Shown here: positions 42,701 to 55,767 of the stretch, in pieces
Layout: each line of letters starts with the position of its first letter
Numbering within the stretch: position 1 is the stretch's first letter
Program-made: the position numbers and the translations under genes
The notes under the pieces: generated by a model
Database searches by the model: none
What the model was told of the DNA's origin: nothing
The model's input: only the letters and a program-made list of their open reading frames with translations
Assembly (NCBI RefSeq): GCF_052324685.1
Contig: NC_135220.1
Span: 23,974,823-24,038,822, forward strand
Direction of reading: 5' to 3'
From: Brachyhypopomus gauderio
Taxonomy: Eukaryota; Chordata; Actinopteri; Gymnotiformes; Hypopomidae
Length of the DNA stretch: 64,000 nucleotides

Positions 42701-43830
42701 GCTGCTAGCCTAACATTAATGCTTATGTTAACACTCAGTGATTGCAAATTCAGAAGCAAATTATCGGGAGACCAAAGAGGGACAATATTTTGCAATGAGC
42801 CTTTGGAATTATGGCAGCTAAACACGACGACTTACCTCACTGTCCCTACACTGTAATGTTCATCACTCCTTCCAATAAAGGTCGAACTGGACTGACGTAA
42901 CATTTCTGATCGTTTGATTGTATTTCTGAAATACTTATGAATCCGTCCCAAATCGAAACTAAAAATGTCAGTCTGTTGTGTACCCTGCATTAAAATGCGT
43001 TATTGAAAATCGGATCACGTCGGGATTTCACTTGATCGCATGGAAAAACAGGTGCAAACTCACCCAAGACACATGGCGAGCGGATCACTCAAACAACATT
43101 GGAGGTAGTCAGAGACGGGTTTTGACCACATTTAATACTCATGTAAACTGAATGCGTTTCGATTTTCGCATAGTTATTTGATTGAAATAATTTTTCAAGT
43201 GCTGACAGCACTTGAGCTTTCTCAAATTAAATTGAATGTCTGGCATCGTAGGCGATGAAATGACAGTAGCTGCTAAACAAAGCTTCCTCCTGCCCCGAGG
43301 CAGGCGCTTCGTTGGATGTTGTAGACGGATTCTGTCAATATTCTGTCATATAATACAATGATAATACCCAGTAAACACGTTTCAAGAAGTAAAACGAAAC
43401 AATGCAAGTGTCGAAGTGTGAAAAGTGTTAACGGAATCCGGTCAATGTACATTCTGATACAATCGGGATATAAGGATATGAAACACGTGAAAGCAAGGCA
43501 TGAGATTAGATTAAGGTTTAGTTGTTGCTGTTCATACTTCTCCGCTAAATCGACAGCACATCTTTGTCACCAATGTAGTCTTGGTGAGTCGGTGAGAAAG
43601 CATTAGCTGCTTTACTGAGAGCTAACTGCAGGCAGCAGCAGTGGAAGTCAGACATGATAAGTAAGGTGGACTCATGCCAGTGGCCTAATTTCACTGTGAA
43701 AACAATATATCTTCGATCCGGTTCCTGAGACAGAGTCTGGAGACTTAGCTGTTGCATACAGAGCCATTGCAATTATTGTCAGAAGTCTAAAAATGATTAA
43801 AAAAATATATGCTACAGAAAAGAAATCAAT
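39710..43830. other. non-coding stretch between arvcf and zdhhc8
   Basis: 40200-41300 is richer in CG dinucleotides than its surroundings and could hold an upstream arvcf promoter, but no exon with a start codon was found. 43340-43830 is AT-rich. No RNA gene or clear transposon boundary seen. Confidence 0.45.
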
Positions 43831-43835
43831 ATTTC

Positions 43836-43841
43836 TTTATT
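43836..43841 (-). terminator. zdhhc8: poly(A) signal of zdhhc8
   Basis: AATAAA on the minus strand, 266 bases past the stop codon, in AT-rich sequence. Confidence 0.55.
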
Positions 43842-44106
43842 GGCTGCACAAGTTACAAATGCACAGAAATACTAAAACTGCAAAACGTCCTGATAATTTA
43901 CATAATAATTAGACCAAAAAGAGGTTAAAACAAACATACAGCATTTCATTACTGGAATGAATTCATTGCATAAAAATGGTTACTGCATTTCAGAAAAAGC
44001 AACTGTCCTATGCCTGCCACATAAAATTAAAGCACTCTCTAGCTAAACGATCTCAATTCTAATACAAACATACGACATACACAAAGTGGGAGAATCAGGA
44101 ATCAGA

Positions 44107-47100
44107 CTATATGGATTCTTTCCTTTCTGGGCTAGTGATGTATTGCAGTGCATTCTGGGCATTGTCGAAGGAAGTGGAGCCCATGCCAGACAGGGTCGTG
44201 GATGAGTGCTCCAGAAAGTGACAGGCTGAGGGTGAAAGCGAGTGGCTCTGGCGCCCCACATCGTAACATGCGGATGAGCCAGAGGTCCTAGGGGCTCGGT
44301 TCAGGGAGGAGGTCGAGGAGCAGGCCAGCTGAGTCCGGTCATATGCTGCAGTGCTGATGGGGAAATCCCGGGAGCCGCAGGCAGGTGGCGTGTGCCCGTG
44401 GGACGGCGAGACACGCAGCTGAAGTGGCAGGTAGTGTCTGCCAGGAGTGTCGAACACACCAGCAGCCTGGAAAGACGGGGGTGGCTCAACGTGAAGCACC
44501 AAGAGCTGTTTCTCGTGATTCTCCAGCTCACCATACTGCTGGATAGAGCTCACGAGAGGTGTGGAGAGGTCATCCTGGTGCATCACAGGCAAGGTTTGGC
44601 GACACAGATCTGACTCCAATGGGTTGCAGGTACAGAGGGGCAGGCGGCAAGGGGCAGTGGGGTCCTTGCTGACCAGACCAGACTCCAAGGGAAGGAAAGG
44701 AGGTTGGTAGCCCAGCTGTAATACCCTGCGCTGGGCAAGCTCGGTCGAGCTGAGCAGGCTGTCGTAAGAGAGGCTGCTGGCAAACCCACTCATGGCACCG
44801 GGTGAGGGGACGCTCTGGCCAGCGTGTGACGACAGGGCCTGTGGGCGGTGGCCGAGCAGATGGGCTCTGTCCCCTTGGCAGTGGGCCTGCTTCAGACTGA
44901 GTGACTGCGTGTTGAGGGTGACGGAGTTCAGAGGCAAGGAACTGTACTGCGCTGCCAGATGGGTGGAGATGGGATGGTGCTTCCCTGGTTGCTCTGAACT
45001 GGATTCATGGGCCCTAGCACCGACTTTGAACTGGCAACTTTCTCTCTTCCCCATCTAACCGAAAAAAACTGGAAGTAGGTTAGTCTGACAAAGCAGAATG
45101 TAACACCCATTTTACAGTGTCCACTCACCTTCTCCACGGGAGCGTGGTAGTGCACTCTGGAAGGTGACCGTAATGGGCTGATTTGATTCATGTCCTGGAC
45201 GGGACGCATGGCAGTTCTGGATTGGAGTATGTGCTCTAAGTCCAAAAGATAAAATTTCCATTCTTTTGAGTTGAATCACTGATCACAACAGCTAAGACGT
45301 GATGGCAGCACAGACACTCACCTTCCAGGTAAGCCAGGCGTGTCTTGAGCAGAGCTGGGTCAGGTGTAGGGGGCAGCGGAGGTGGAGTGTTCATCCGTTT
45401 GCACTCCGGGACCTCTAACCTTTGTGCAGGCTGTGTGTGGTGTGCAACAAAGGAGGGGCCATGTTAGACGCACCACACCTTCTCTGCTACATGCACAGAC
45501 ACTTCGAATGCCCCTCCTCTGCAGTTACAGAGGAGATAAAAGCCAATACGTGCACATGGCACATTCGCATGCCTTGATCGAAATTTTAACAATCGTTTGA
45601 AAAGGCAAAAGACGTGTTGGGAGATCGCAACTCAAAAACTCCTCATTTAGCTGCCTGCGATACTCATAGTTCGTTACATTATTGTATAATTGGAAAACAA
45701 CAAAGGTAAACATAGGTCAAAACTATGCATTACCTTTGAGGGGAGTACTTTCTTTTGGATCCCATTGTCCCAAACCTTTACAGGAGGCATGCTGAATGAC
45801 TTGGGTGATTGAAACAGAGGCTGGATACAAACAGGCCCTGCCTGTCCAGCCTTCTCAATGTATCTGCCAGTGAATAGGAATGATGGATGGTGGCTTCAGC
45901 AAATCCTGTAAATCCTGGTTTCCCACACAAAGTCTGCACAAGACTGTACAAGGCTTACAGGAGTACAGAAAAGTTTTTCACCTTGAAGTTATAGGGCTGC
46001 ACAGGACAAACTCCATGTTGCCAAAACAGCCACGTGTGAAAGGGTTCACTCCACCGTGGAACTTTCCAGTGACCTGTAAGGATTTTTAGCGAGAAAGTAT
46101 CCTATCTAGGTCAAAACATCTTGAAGCGGTGAGGGAGTTAACTCTGATGGCTGGAGTCAAATTGTTCGACTACGGACTCGTGCTTAGCCTACAGCATCTC
46201 ACCTGTTCATTTGTGGTTCGCCCTCTCGCCACCAGGACCAGATGGAAGCATGCAAGGCCCACAACAGGGATGAAGAAAAGGCCTGACAAGCTCATGACTG
46301 CCAGCCTGACCCAACCCAGTCAAGGAGCACTGTTCTTAAAGCAGTTGTCCAACCAAACACTAATGCAGCTAATGACAAATGAAAGCTAAAAGGTGTCAGC
46401 TAGCATAACTTAGCAGTAGCATGATGTAACAAAAGCGTGACACAATGATAGCACGACGCAATGGTAACATGACGCAATGGTAACATGACGCAATGGTAAC
46501 ATGACGTAGCAATAGCATGACATGTAGTGATAGACTTGAAGTCATTTCCTTGTTGCGTTACCATTGCGTTACATTGGCTGAACAATAGCTCCGTTACCTC
46601 AACATCACCTATGAATGCATATATGTTATCAACGTCACTCTTCCAGCCTGAGATCGTAGATCTGTACAGATCTTGTACACTGCGGGCAGAAGGATACGTG
46701 ACAGTTGTGCGTAGCTCCCAAACGTCTTGGAGGTGCTCCAGCACATACAAGAGCCCCCCAGAGAAAACAACAACCATATGGATGCTCAGAGACAGCAGGA
46801 AGAGCAAGAAGCAGCGATAATTCCGCCTCCCGATGCAGTTGTTCACCCAGGGGCAGTGGTGGTCAAAGTCCTGAGAACAATGTTTTTTTGAAAAGTATAT
46901 TTTACTGGGGCGGAATATTGGAGGTCATTTTAACAATAGCATTTGCATAACGTACTTATTCAACCAGTTTCTAATATATTCTGTGTTTTCACTTCAGGCA
47001 AACAACAGGTCACTCGGTAGTGTTGTAACCTTCCCAAAGAAACATGCTTCAGAGAAGTGTATGGCGCTCACTGCATAAAACCCTGCTGGCCATCTAAATA

Positions 47101-50100
47101 CAGCTGACTTCATGCAAATTACATCTGAGAGGTGACAACACAATCAGGGCAAAGAGAATAAACCTGCTTTTGCACACAGGGGGTTGGCAAACATGGCCCC
47201 TACCCCATTACCTCAACACAATGGTCACACACACTACAGTGGGAGCATCGCGGGGGTCTGTAGAAGTGGCAGGAGGGGCACCACTTCATTCGAACCTGGA
47301 CGCCCCGCACGTCCACGTTCTTGTAAAGGGGAGCACAGAGGTCATCCTCCTTGTCTTCATCGTCAGCAGCTGTGAGAAAAACATGGGCCTCAAAACATTC
47401 ACGCCTCACATTTTTCATACGCCATCTTTCATGAGGTTCAATTCATACAAATAAGCTTAATAAACCGCTTGCATTTCTGTTAGCCGTAATCAAGTCAACT
47501 GGACTAACCCCTCGGAAGCACGCCGGCATCCATGAACGTTGCCATGGTGAAGTTTGCCATGACGAAGAGGAACGTGACACCAACGCATGCCGGGAGAGCA
47601 AAGGAAATGTTCTCCACCAGCCAAGGACACCTGAGACAGGAATAAAGGGGGAAGACATTCACAATCACAGACCAGCGTTCCTCCACGGCTATTTCAGCAT
47701 CATGCGTTCAGATAAGTAGCGCCGCTGCCTCACGAATGCGCCGTACTCTTTTTAAATGTCACAATGGGCACACTGCACCAAACTTTTATTCAGTCCCTCA
47801 GAGTTGCTTTTGATCAGGGAATGTTGAAAGATTTCTAGCTGTTGCGTCCTGCCTAACGAAGACCCTTCATACAGCCTTAGATAGAGCCTCTGGGTAGAAT
47901 ATATCTCCACACTACAAAGATGAAAGCGCGGATAGATCCATATAAAAAAAACGGAAAGAAAAAAGAGATTAGTCGAGGGGAAGATTCAGCACACAGAAGG
48001 AGATTAGATGGAAAGGTAATCATGTTCCCTCTGGACAGCTGATGGAGTAGTAGATCAGACACACTCTTTCAGCACAGAGCTCACGTGTTGAACTACATTA
48101 AGTGTAGCATGGGAGGTGACTAATGTCACACAACAAGGCTTCAATTAACACTATTAGATGTACGGATGGAGGTAGCCTTAAAAAAATTTATTAATTGAAA
48201 AATGTACCATATTAACCATCATTAAACTACATTGCATGGCAAATTCTGTGTTCTATTTATAAACAGCATACCTACCCCACTACCAAGTCCCATAAAGCAA
48301 TTTAAGAGCTCTATCATCATTTAGGACTTAGGAGACAGGCTCAGCTCATACAAGTCCTTGAAGGATGGCCATTTAGCACTAGTCTGGCCAGCACAACACC
48401 CAACCCAGCAGATCTCTCTGTCGCATGGGGCCCGCAGCAGGGACTGGGGGAAGGGCTCTGCCAGGTGCACTTCCATAATCCCAGATTACCGAATTGGGAT
48501 GACAGTGTTTTGTGCTTATTCACAGCAAACTGGAGTTCGGATATGGACATCTCTAGTATATCACTATAACCTGTGAAGGTAAAAATCAAAGTAATTGATT
48601 AAAAAACATTTTTTTTACAGAAAAGACAGAATGGACAGTTTAAGTGAATAACCACCTCTGACACTGGCCTTTTCTACACTGGTCTTTTCTACAGCATGCA
48701 TTTGATGGACTAGACAGAAACAAGATGCAAGGAGTTCACGGATCACAGTTCTTCGTAAATGCTGAACTCTCCCTTATGTTACTTATCTGTCTAGACGTTA
48801 TTTATTGCCATGGCTTCTGTTTACAAGCAAACTGATGGCAATGCAGCAGAGAGTCCTTCATGCTTGAGAGCTTATAAAATCCTGGCCGACACTTTTTTTT
48901 TTTTAAGTGTCAGACGTATTTCTGCATGTGACAGTTAGTTCACTCTGGCAGTGCTGCTGTTTTTGGATGAACAGAAAGTCTCTTCATCACCAGACTGCAG
49001 GCTTTATAGTTCCCTGCTGGCATGTGACACTGTGCTTGCAACATGCATCAATTTGTATGATGTATTTGCCATGATATTATGCTACATCCTTCCATACATG
49101 TTTGTTTCTGTTCTATCTAGAATATACAATAAATTATTGTACATCCTTCTTCCATAGGTCTCTGCAGTATTGACTATTATTCTATTCTCAGCTGCAGTGA
49201 ATTGCCATTCTCCCTAATATGTGTCGTTCCATAAACATGTTTTCCAATAGGAAAAGCCCCAATCTCTTTAAGAACCTGATTTATTCTCCAAAGGATTACT
49301 CCGAATATCTCTGCTAGACCTGCGCAGCACCAATTTCCGACCATCTGGACGGCAATGAGAGTTCATCCTGCAGTGTTCCCTCACTGACAGATTCCAGTGC
49401 TTAACAAACCATGTGAGCAATTTTAAATCTCAGGCCCGATTGTCGTCTGCATTCAGTCTTTAATGAAACGACATCCGTAGACTTGCAATGATATAAAGCA
49501 TCTTCCTCTTGGATGGGCCACAAAACGAGGGATGTTAATGAGAAATCAACAGACTGCTTAATTTCATCAGCTGCATCAAAATGCATAAAACTGGGATGGA
49601 GTGTGAGGTTACTTAAAATCTGTGTCAAGGCCAGGTAATACCCGTAAGAATGGGTTCCTGACACCGAGAACCAAGAGTCACTTCCTCCATGCACTTGACT
49701 CTCTAGAAAACCCTTATAATGTGTGATTTTAGGTGGCCCTCAACTTGTTTGCTAATAACTTAAGTGATTTGCTACTTTTAAAAAAGTGGACCATTAATGT
49801 GACTCTGCTGAAGGTGCAAGAGTAAAGTAAAGATTTGTTTTGTAAGGTCTCAGAAGACCTTACTTCAAGAAGAGCTTTTGAAGTATTCACTTCAAAAACC
49901 CGACACAGGTCATTCTTCTCAGCAAACCTAAGCCTTCTGACAGGCAGACATTCTGCAGAAAGCAGTGATGGAATAGTGTTAATGCACTCTGTAGTGCTGG
50001 TCCACTCTGTAGTGCTGGTCCACTCTGTAGTGCTGGTCTGGGATGGGGGATTTTTGGTAAAGTCCACTATTTCAGTTCTTATATTGAATGCATGTATTAT

Positions 50101-53100
50101 AGAAAGTAATTAATTTCTCAGACAAATGAGACTTCCGTGAGCTGTTCTGTGCTGCCTCACTGGGACTATTTAGGACAACTTCATCTAAGCAAACAAAAGC
50201 CATGCTGACCAACATTAATTCTGCCTGCTGGAGAAAGGATGGTGGTGCTCTCTGTAGCCACATTAGCGTCGCCATGAAGTAATCTATCTCAATGGCAAGA
50301 CCCAGTGATTAATCTCATAAATAAGCTCCTTTTGTAATGATGTTTTGTACCAACTTGGCACTGTAGGTTGAGAAACTGCTGTTTACTACAGTACTGCTGT
50401 AATGTGGTGCAAATGGAAATGCTTGGGAAAAGCCTGATCAGTTCTTTACAAAAGCCACTAGGGAATACAGAACACTGGGGTTTATATAGGTTTAAGACCA
50501 TTGTGCATCTATAGCTGTGTAACAATTGCTAGCATTGTGCCTAACATATTGCATGTAACTACATGGAGAATTTCCTCATGCCACACACCCAGTAACAGAT
50601 AAAGCGGTGCCAAGGTGCCAAGGTGGAAGCTTTCAAATTCGAATCTCAGTTGTGTCAAGCAGAGGTGTATAATCCAGGTTCAGAAAGTAAAAGTCCTCAC
50701 CAGGATTTTGCTCAGGCTTCCTGGCTTGTGTTGATTCCACTAATTTTACCTGGATTGCACTAATTAGAAAATCTAGCAAGCTTGAGCAAAATCCTGGTGA
50801 GGACTTTTACTTTCTGAACCTGGATTATACACCTCTGGTGCCAAGTGCCAGCTGGTTCTAATTCTTGAGAGGTATGAAAAGATGTTTCTTCTCTCACCCT
50901 TCAGTTCAAGATAAGTAGACATCTACTTAGCTGGGATGCAACAAATTTGGTTTTAGGCAATGGGAACTTTGAATTGCCCCAAACCAATGGTAAGCACTTA
51001 TGTTATAGTAGCTGTTAGGGCTGAACGATTAATTGCATTTGCGATAATTTCGCGATTTTTTAAAACGCGATTGTCTAATCGCACAGGCTGCGATTTAAAC
51101 TGGTCACGTGACTTGGGAGCGAGCCGAGCCGAGGATGAACGGAGCAAACCCGAGCAGGAGGCAGGGAGGTGGAGAAGTGAAGTTAACACAGCGCACTTTA
51201 ACTTGTTGCACAATGGCTTCAGGCTCGACAGAAGCTGACACAACTGAAAGTCTAATTTACCAAAGAGGGGCAGCACATCAGTTGTGTGAAATTACTTTGG
51301 CTTTTAAAAAGATGCTGCTCAACGTCAGGTACCCTGCAAAACGTGCCTTGCTACTGTTGTTACGACGCGAGGTAACACTACAAACCTTCTTCAGCATTAA
51401 GAAAAACACCACAAAGCCTCGTATGATATTTGTAAGGCTAAAATGCCAACGACCAGTGCTGTATCTTCAAATACACAAAAGTGTTTCGCTGCGCTTATAC
51501 AGCTTTAGTATGCGGTGAGCAGCGAAATACCGTAAAATCACGTATATAGGCGCAATAGGATTTAAAGCACGGATGAATCGCGAAAGCGCAGATAGCTTGA
51601 CCGCGGTCCAGCAGACAGGGTTCACTGACCGAACCATTTGAAACTGTAACTCCTTATGGATGTAATTGGAAGCGGCACGCTGAAATAACTCGGGCAGTAA
51701 CGGAGTTCATAGTGAAAGACATGATGTCCGTTAATGTAGTGAACAATCCCGGCTTCATGGCTTTGTTAAACACACTGGATATGCGCTACCAAATGCCCTC
51801 ACGCACATATTTTAACCAAGTTGCTATACCTGCAGGGTTGCCAACTCCCACGCATTGAGCGTCTTAAGCCTGGTTTATACTTTCGCGAGCGACCGTAGCG
51901 CGCACCAGGCTTTAGACTAAAAAGTTAGTAGTTCGCTCTGGCGCCAACCACAGGCGATCGATCGATCACGATATAATAATAATACTTAAATTTAGTCCAT
52001 TTTACACCCCCCCCCCCCGCAACCCTGTATCTGAGCTGTATAAAAAATGCCGAAACAGAGTTTCCTGAAGTGGAACAATGGGAAAAAAAATCGCGATTTT
52101 AAATCGCAATCGCAATTTATAGATAAAAAATTGCAATTAGATTATTTTCCAAAATCGTTCAGCCCTAGTAGCTGTTTTCATCTATGCCTTCATACCTGAG
52201 GGAGGAGGAACTAATCTTAGAGACCCAGTAGTTTGAGCTCATTACCATGCACATAAGATGGACATTGGCTGCAGTGTTTAAGCGGCTACAGCGGCATTGG
52301 CTGATATATGACATGGGAGATCTCAATCGCCCAAGCACTACAACGTATTGTGTAAATGAATACAATGAACCAAGAGAGCAGAGGAGTTTGGGCTTGGAAA
52401 AAAAAGTGGATATTTGAGTCATAACAGAAGAAAATTAAATTCCAGGAATTCTTGAGGGAATTGATCCAGGAATATAAGCTGTTAGGGTAAACAACAGTGA
52501 GCCAAAGCTTCTCATCTCAAAATGAAATCAAATAAAAGGGCCAAATCAGATGGAGGAGCACTTCAGCCCAATTTAATTTCCTTCTGTTATGACTTTCCAG
52601 CTTTCCAGAACTGGAATTCTTGAGCCTTGATCAACACATTTTACTAAGACAGGAATAACGGAAGTGCTAGATTAATTTACATTTTAACTATACGTTTGAC
52701 AGATTTATGTACACTGACTGAATTCAAATTACCTGCAGTAAAAACTCTTCTTTTTCACCACTCTACCTTCAACCATATTGTTAATCTAACCACATTAGAT
52801 GAAACATCTCCTCTTATCTCCTTATCTCTCCACCATCTAAACTATCTCACAAGAGTTAGCCCCACAACACCCCCCTCCCTTTCACCCGCTCTTGAACTGC
52901 CGGTTTACATGGACCATCCACCATCCACATTTCTGGCTCCTAAAAGCAAGAGTGAACAAAACCCAGGACCAATATGACTGAAAAGGTCCAGCAAAGGTCC
53001 AGACTTCCTTCAGCCTGTCTGTGAACTCACATGCTGCTGTCAATGCCCAGGCTTAAACACTAGCCTTTGTCCAGAGTTTGAGCATAATGTAAGCTACACC

Positions 53101-53718
53101 GATAAGGGCTCTAAAACTGCATGATACCTGCAGATCGGCTTGAAAACCCCAGTCATTTTTATCTGGGCATAATCACTTCGGCTTTGATGGTACACTGCCC
53201 TAGTTTCTGTATGTAGCCTGAATTGTCATTACTTTGAGAAATTGAATATCTACATTTTATGTAGGCTACTTCTCCAAACACTCCTACTAGTTCAGTTTTA
53301 TACCTTACAGAGGTTTATTCTCAGTCCAAAATCCTGTCCTGTTTCTGTTATTTTGTAAACTAAAGGACACATGCCTGTTAGAGGTGTGCAAATTGTGCAG
53401 GTACTAGTGCTTTAGATTAGTGAAACACTTAGATAATAGTCCTCTTTCATAATTAAACGGATGAAAAAATTAAGTTAAAGAAGGTTAAAATCGCGTTATC
53501 AATCATTTGAAGGATACTGCGTTAACGACTTTATGTTGGCGATTCCAAAGTTTCAAAAGTATAGAAATAAACTGTCCGTCGCTTTGCTTTGACTCGTGAA
53601 GTGTAATGTCTTACGTGAACGCGAAGAAGAGAGTGGAAGGTCCCAGCAGGAAACCGACAGCAATGGACACAGGGATGTGCGCGCTTACTTTAAATCGATC
53701 TCCGATGCTCGTTGGCAT
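44107..53718 (-). CDS. zdhhc8: ZDHHC8, DHHC-type protein S-palmitoyltransferase (10 exons)
   Basis: Exons: 53615-53718, 47509-47630, 47212-47369, 46698-46870, 46203-46305, 45982-46073, 45734-45863, 45322-45430, 45129-45235, 44107-45054; 2046 nt, 681 aa, all phases agree. The enzyme transfers palmitate to cysteines of membrane and synaptic proteins at Golgi and plasma membranes. The first membrane segment is at about residues 13-35 ([20 protein letters not shown]) and the second at about 48-65 ([16 protein letters not shown]). The cysteine-rich domain [24 protein letters not shown] leads into the intact catalytic DHHC of [18 protein letters not shown]. The later membrane segments [16 protein letters not shown] and [10 protein letters not shown] precede the TTNEQ block, [16 protein letters not shown] and [15 protein letters not shown] fits ZDHHC8, not ZDHHC5. 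The last exon encodes the disordered tail ([21 protein letters not shown]). The end, PERKESI, differs from the PDZ-binding end of mammals. Confidence 0.93.
46430..46525. repeat. 17-bp minisatellite in a zdhhc8 intron
   Basis: About five units of the type AACATGACGCAATGGT, with variants such as AGCACGACGCAATGGT, lie between zdhhc8 exons 4 and 5. Confidence 0.8.
47640..50655 (-). other. zdhhc8 intron 1, near part
   Basis: No exon in phase. An 18-bp triplication (TAGTGCTGGTCCACTCTG) is at about 49990-50040. Otherwise featureless. Confidence 0.55.
50660..50837. mobile_element. hAT-type palindromic MITE, 178 bp, 8-bp TSD
   Basis: The ends CAGAGGTGTATAATCCAGGT and its complement form arms of about 55 bp including AAGTCCTCACCAGGATTTTG. 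Flanks are GTGTCAAG (50652-50659) and GTGCCAAG (50838-50845), an 8-bp duplication with one difference. Fold-back structure, non-coding. It lies in zdhhc8 intron 1. Confidence 0.88.
51016..52167 (+). mobile_element. internally deleted hAT transposon (ZBED type), 1152 bp, 8-bp TSD
   Basis: Termini are TAGGGCTGAACGAT and ATCGTTCAGCCCTA. The perfect octamer GTAGCTGT flanks it at 51008-51015 and 52168-52175. In one frame near 51310-51410 it reads [18 protein letters not shown] then [12 protein letters not shown], a BED zinc finger (C-x2-C...H) with a stop just after. Near 51620-51830 it reads [20 protein letters not shown] then [19 protein letters not shown], typical of ZBED-like hAT transposases. 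The catalytic and dimerisation parts are deleted. Confidence 0.9.
52180..53610 (-). other. zdhhc8 intron 1, far part
   Basis: No supportable exon or repeat between the hAT element and zdhhc8 exon 1. Confidence 0.55.
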
Positions 53719-54450
53719 CCTGCTGTTTCCACATACCTCAGGCGTTTATCCCAACAAAATGGATTTTAAGGTTAGCAAAAAATTAATAAAAATAATAACG
53801 ATGAGAAGTTATTTAAATCATGCGTAAATATATCCACTGCGTAGTGATGTCCCGCGAGCTAAATAAATTTTGTGTCAATACACCGGTCTGAAGGCGGAGC
53901 ACAACAGTGTAGAAATGACGTTGCAAATACCCCTGATATGCGTTACTTTCGGGATTCGTCTGATAAAGTACATAACACGACATTCAAACGGTAAACTATT
54001 CAAACCGGTAATGTACGTAATGTACATTGTTATAGCCTACGCGTTAATTAGAACGCGCAATTTTTACATTATATTCAACGATAATTAATAATACAACGGA
54101 ACTCTAAAAGCCTAATTCTGCATTCATACTGCATTTTGTACATATCTATGAATTCTTAACCCTTTGTTAAGTAATACCCAAAATCTACATTCAGTATAAT
54201 AAACAATCCTTCAGGCTTGCTTTACATCGTAGGCCTGTGCAGCGTCGTGTACAGAACAGAGACCGTATACGGCCTATACAGAACGAGGTCATCATCTCCC
54301 TCTGGTGGCACACGGCTTAAACTACAGCACTGCAGTCTGTGCGGCAATAATGAAACTCGTATATTCAATCGACAGTCACTGCCAGACAGGTTTCCCCACC
54401 TAGGCCCTTAAATACAAACACTGTCATCAATACTTACTATCAAATATGTA
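53719..54450. other. zdhhc8: zdhhc8 5' flank
   Basis: Sequence upstream of the zdhhc8 ATG (minus strand). It is unusually AT-rich for a promoter and has no CpG island. An untranslated first exon further upstream is possible. Confidence 0.35.
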
Positions 54451-54454
54451 TATA

Positions 54455-54484
54455 TATACACACACACACACACACACATATTTA

Positions 54485-54526
<42 letters not shown>

Positions 54527-54529
54527 TAA

Positions 54530-54561
<32 letters not shown>
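54455..54561. repeat. perfect palindrome (CA)n-TTTAGG-(AT)n-CCTAAA-(TG)n
   Basis: (CA)n, then CATATTTAGGATATATAT, a long (AT)n core, ATATATCCTAAATATG, then (TG)n. The two halves are complementary over about 50 bp each side. It can extrude as a cruciform. Confidence 0.9.
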
Positions 54562-54564
<3 letters not shown>

Positions 54565-55680
54565 AACTCAGCTTTATACTGAGTTAATCGCAGTTCCTAA
54601 TTGGTAATTGAAAATCTCGATAAAATATGTTCTCAGAAAAACAGCGCAAACAGTGCAACAGTATGCAGCAATGTTCAAGTGCGCATAGCGTCACATAGAT
54701 CACAGTGGCACATGAGCTATGGAAAAAACTGCACATGGCTCATTGCACACAAAGTTCCTAGAGCCCACGAAAGTAATTGCGGTGCGAAGTCCCTCGACTT
54801 CATGACTGAGTTCAGCTGTTGGAACGTGATGAGGTCATACGCAAAATCCTTCATGACGGACTTCCGCCTCTATAATTACAACCTGCACAATGTTGTTTGG
54901 CATCAAACTTACTTTATTTTGCAAAACATAAAGCATAAAGAAACCGACGTGTATAATGCAATTACTCAAATAATTGTGCATTGATAATAATGAAAATTAA
55001 ACTTCATACATATTTCAGTGTAATAAAGTTTTACAAACAAATATATAGACAATATAGTAAAATATTTTCTTAGGATCATATAATGTTTTAAAAGTGCTAT
55101 ATGTGCTGATAATAATAACAATAATTATAGAAATAAGTGCTGAGAATACCTTTAAAAACATCATTAAAAGGTGTAGAGAGTAGGAGAGAACCCCAGTGGT
55201 TCAGGAATAACAAGATTTAAGTGCATACATTGGAAATGTATAACCAATCAAGGCCTTGCAATTTTACTGCAGTTACCTAACAGGTGGCAGGAAAGCAAGA
55301 TGCCAGGCCAGAGGTTTGCAGGCCTCCAAAGCGCTCATTATGGCTGTCTTTGGTTTTACGCAGTCAAATTTGTCTCAATTTCAAATTAGATAAATTACTG
55401 CTTTACAGGGATGACATGAGCAGCACATTAATTGTTCAACTTAATTTAGTAAATGGTTAAAAAGCAGACATCTAATTTTGTTTAAATTAACTGTAGAGAA
55501 GTTTCAACATCTACATTGCATAACCTATTATAATATAGCAATGTAATGTTGTTTAAATAGCAACTTGTACAAATTCTGTCAAGAGGATGGACAAAGGAAT
55601 TCTGGGAAAAGAGATTCAGATTCAACAAATGTGACTGTGAAATGTCAGTTTCGCATACTCTTACATCATTGATGTAATTG
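54565..55680. other. spacer between zdhhc8 and ankle2
   Basis: AT-rich sequence without a gene. A plus-strand open frame at 54601-54984 has no family resemblance and is probably chance. Confidence 0.5.
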
Positions 55681-55684
55681 ATTC

Positions 55685-55690
55685 TTTAAT
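55685..55690 (-). terminator. ankle2: variant poly(A) signal of ankle2
   Basis: ATTAAA on the minus strand about 78 bases after the stop codon at 55768-55770. Confidence 0.4.
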
Positions 55691-55767
55691 GACCTGTTAA
55701 CTGTAACCATGTAAATCCAGTTCACTTCACCTTTTGTAATAGGCAGAGTGTGACACAGATTAACGGC

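Noticed and set aside
54601-54984. 127-aa plus-strand frame
   Set aside because: No domain, no splice or promoter context, and composition like the surrounding AT-rich DNA.
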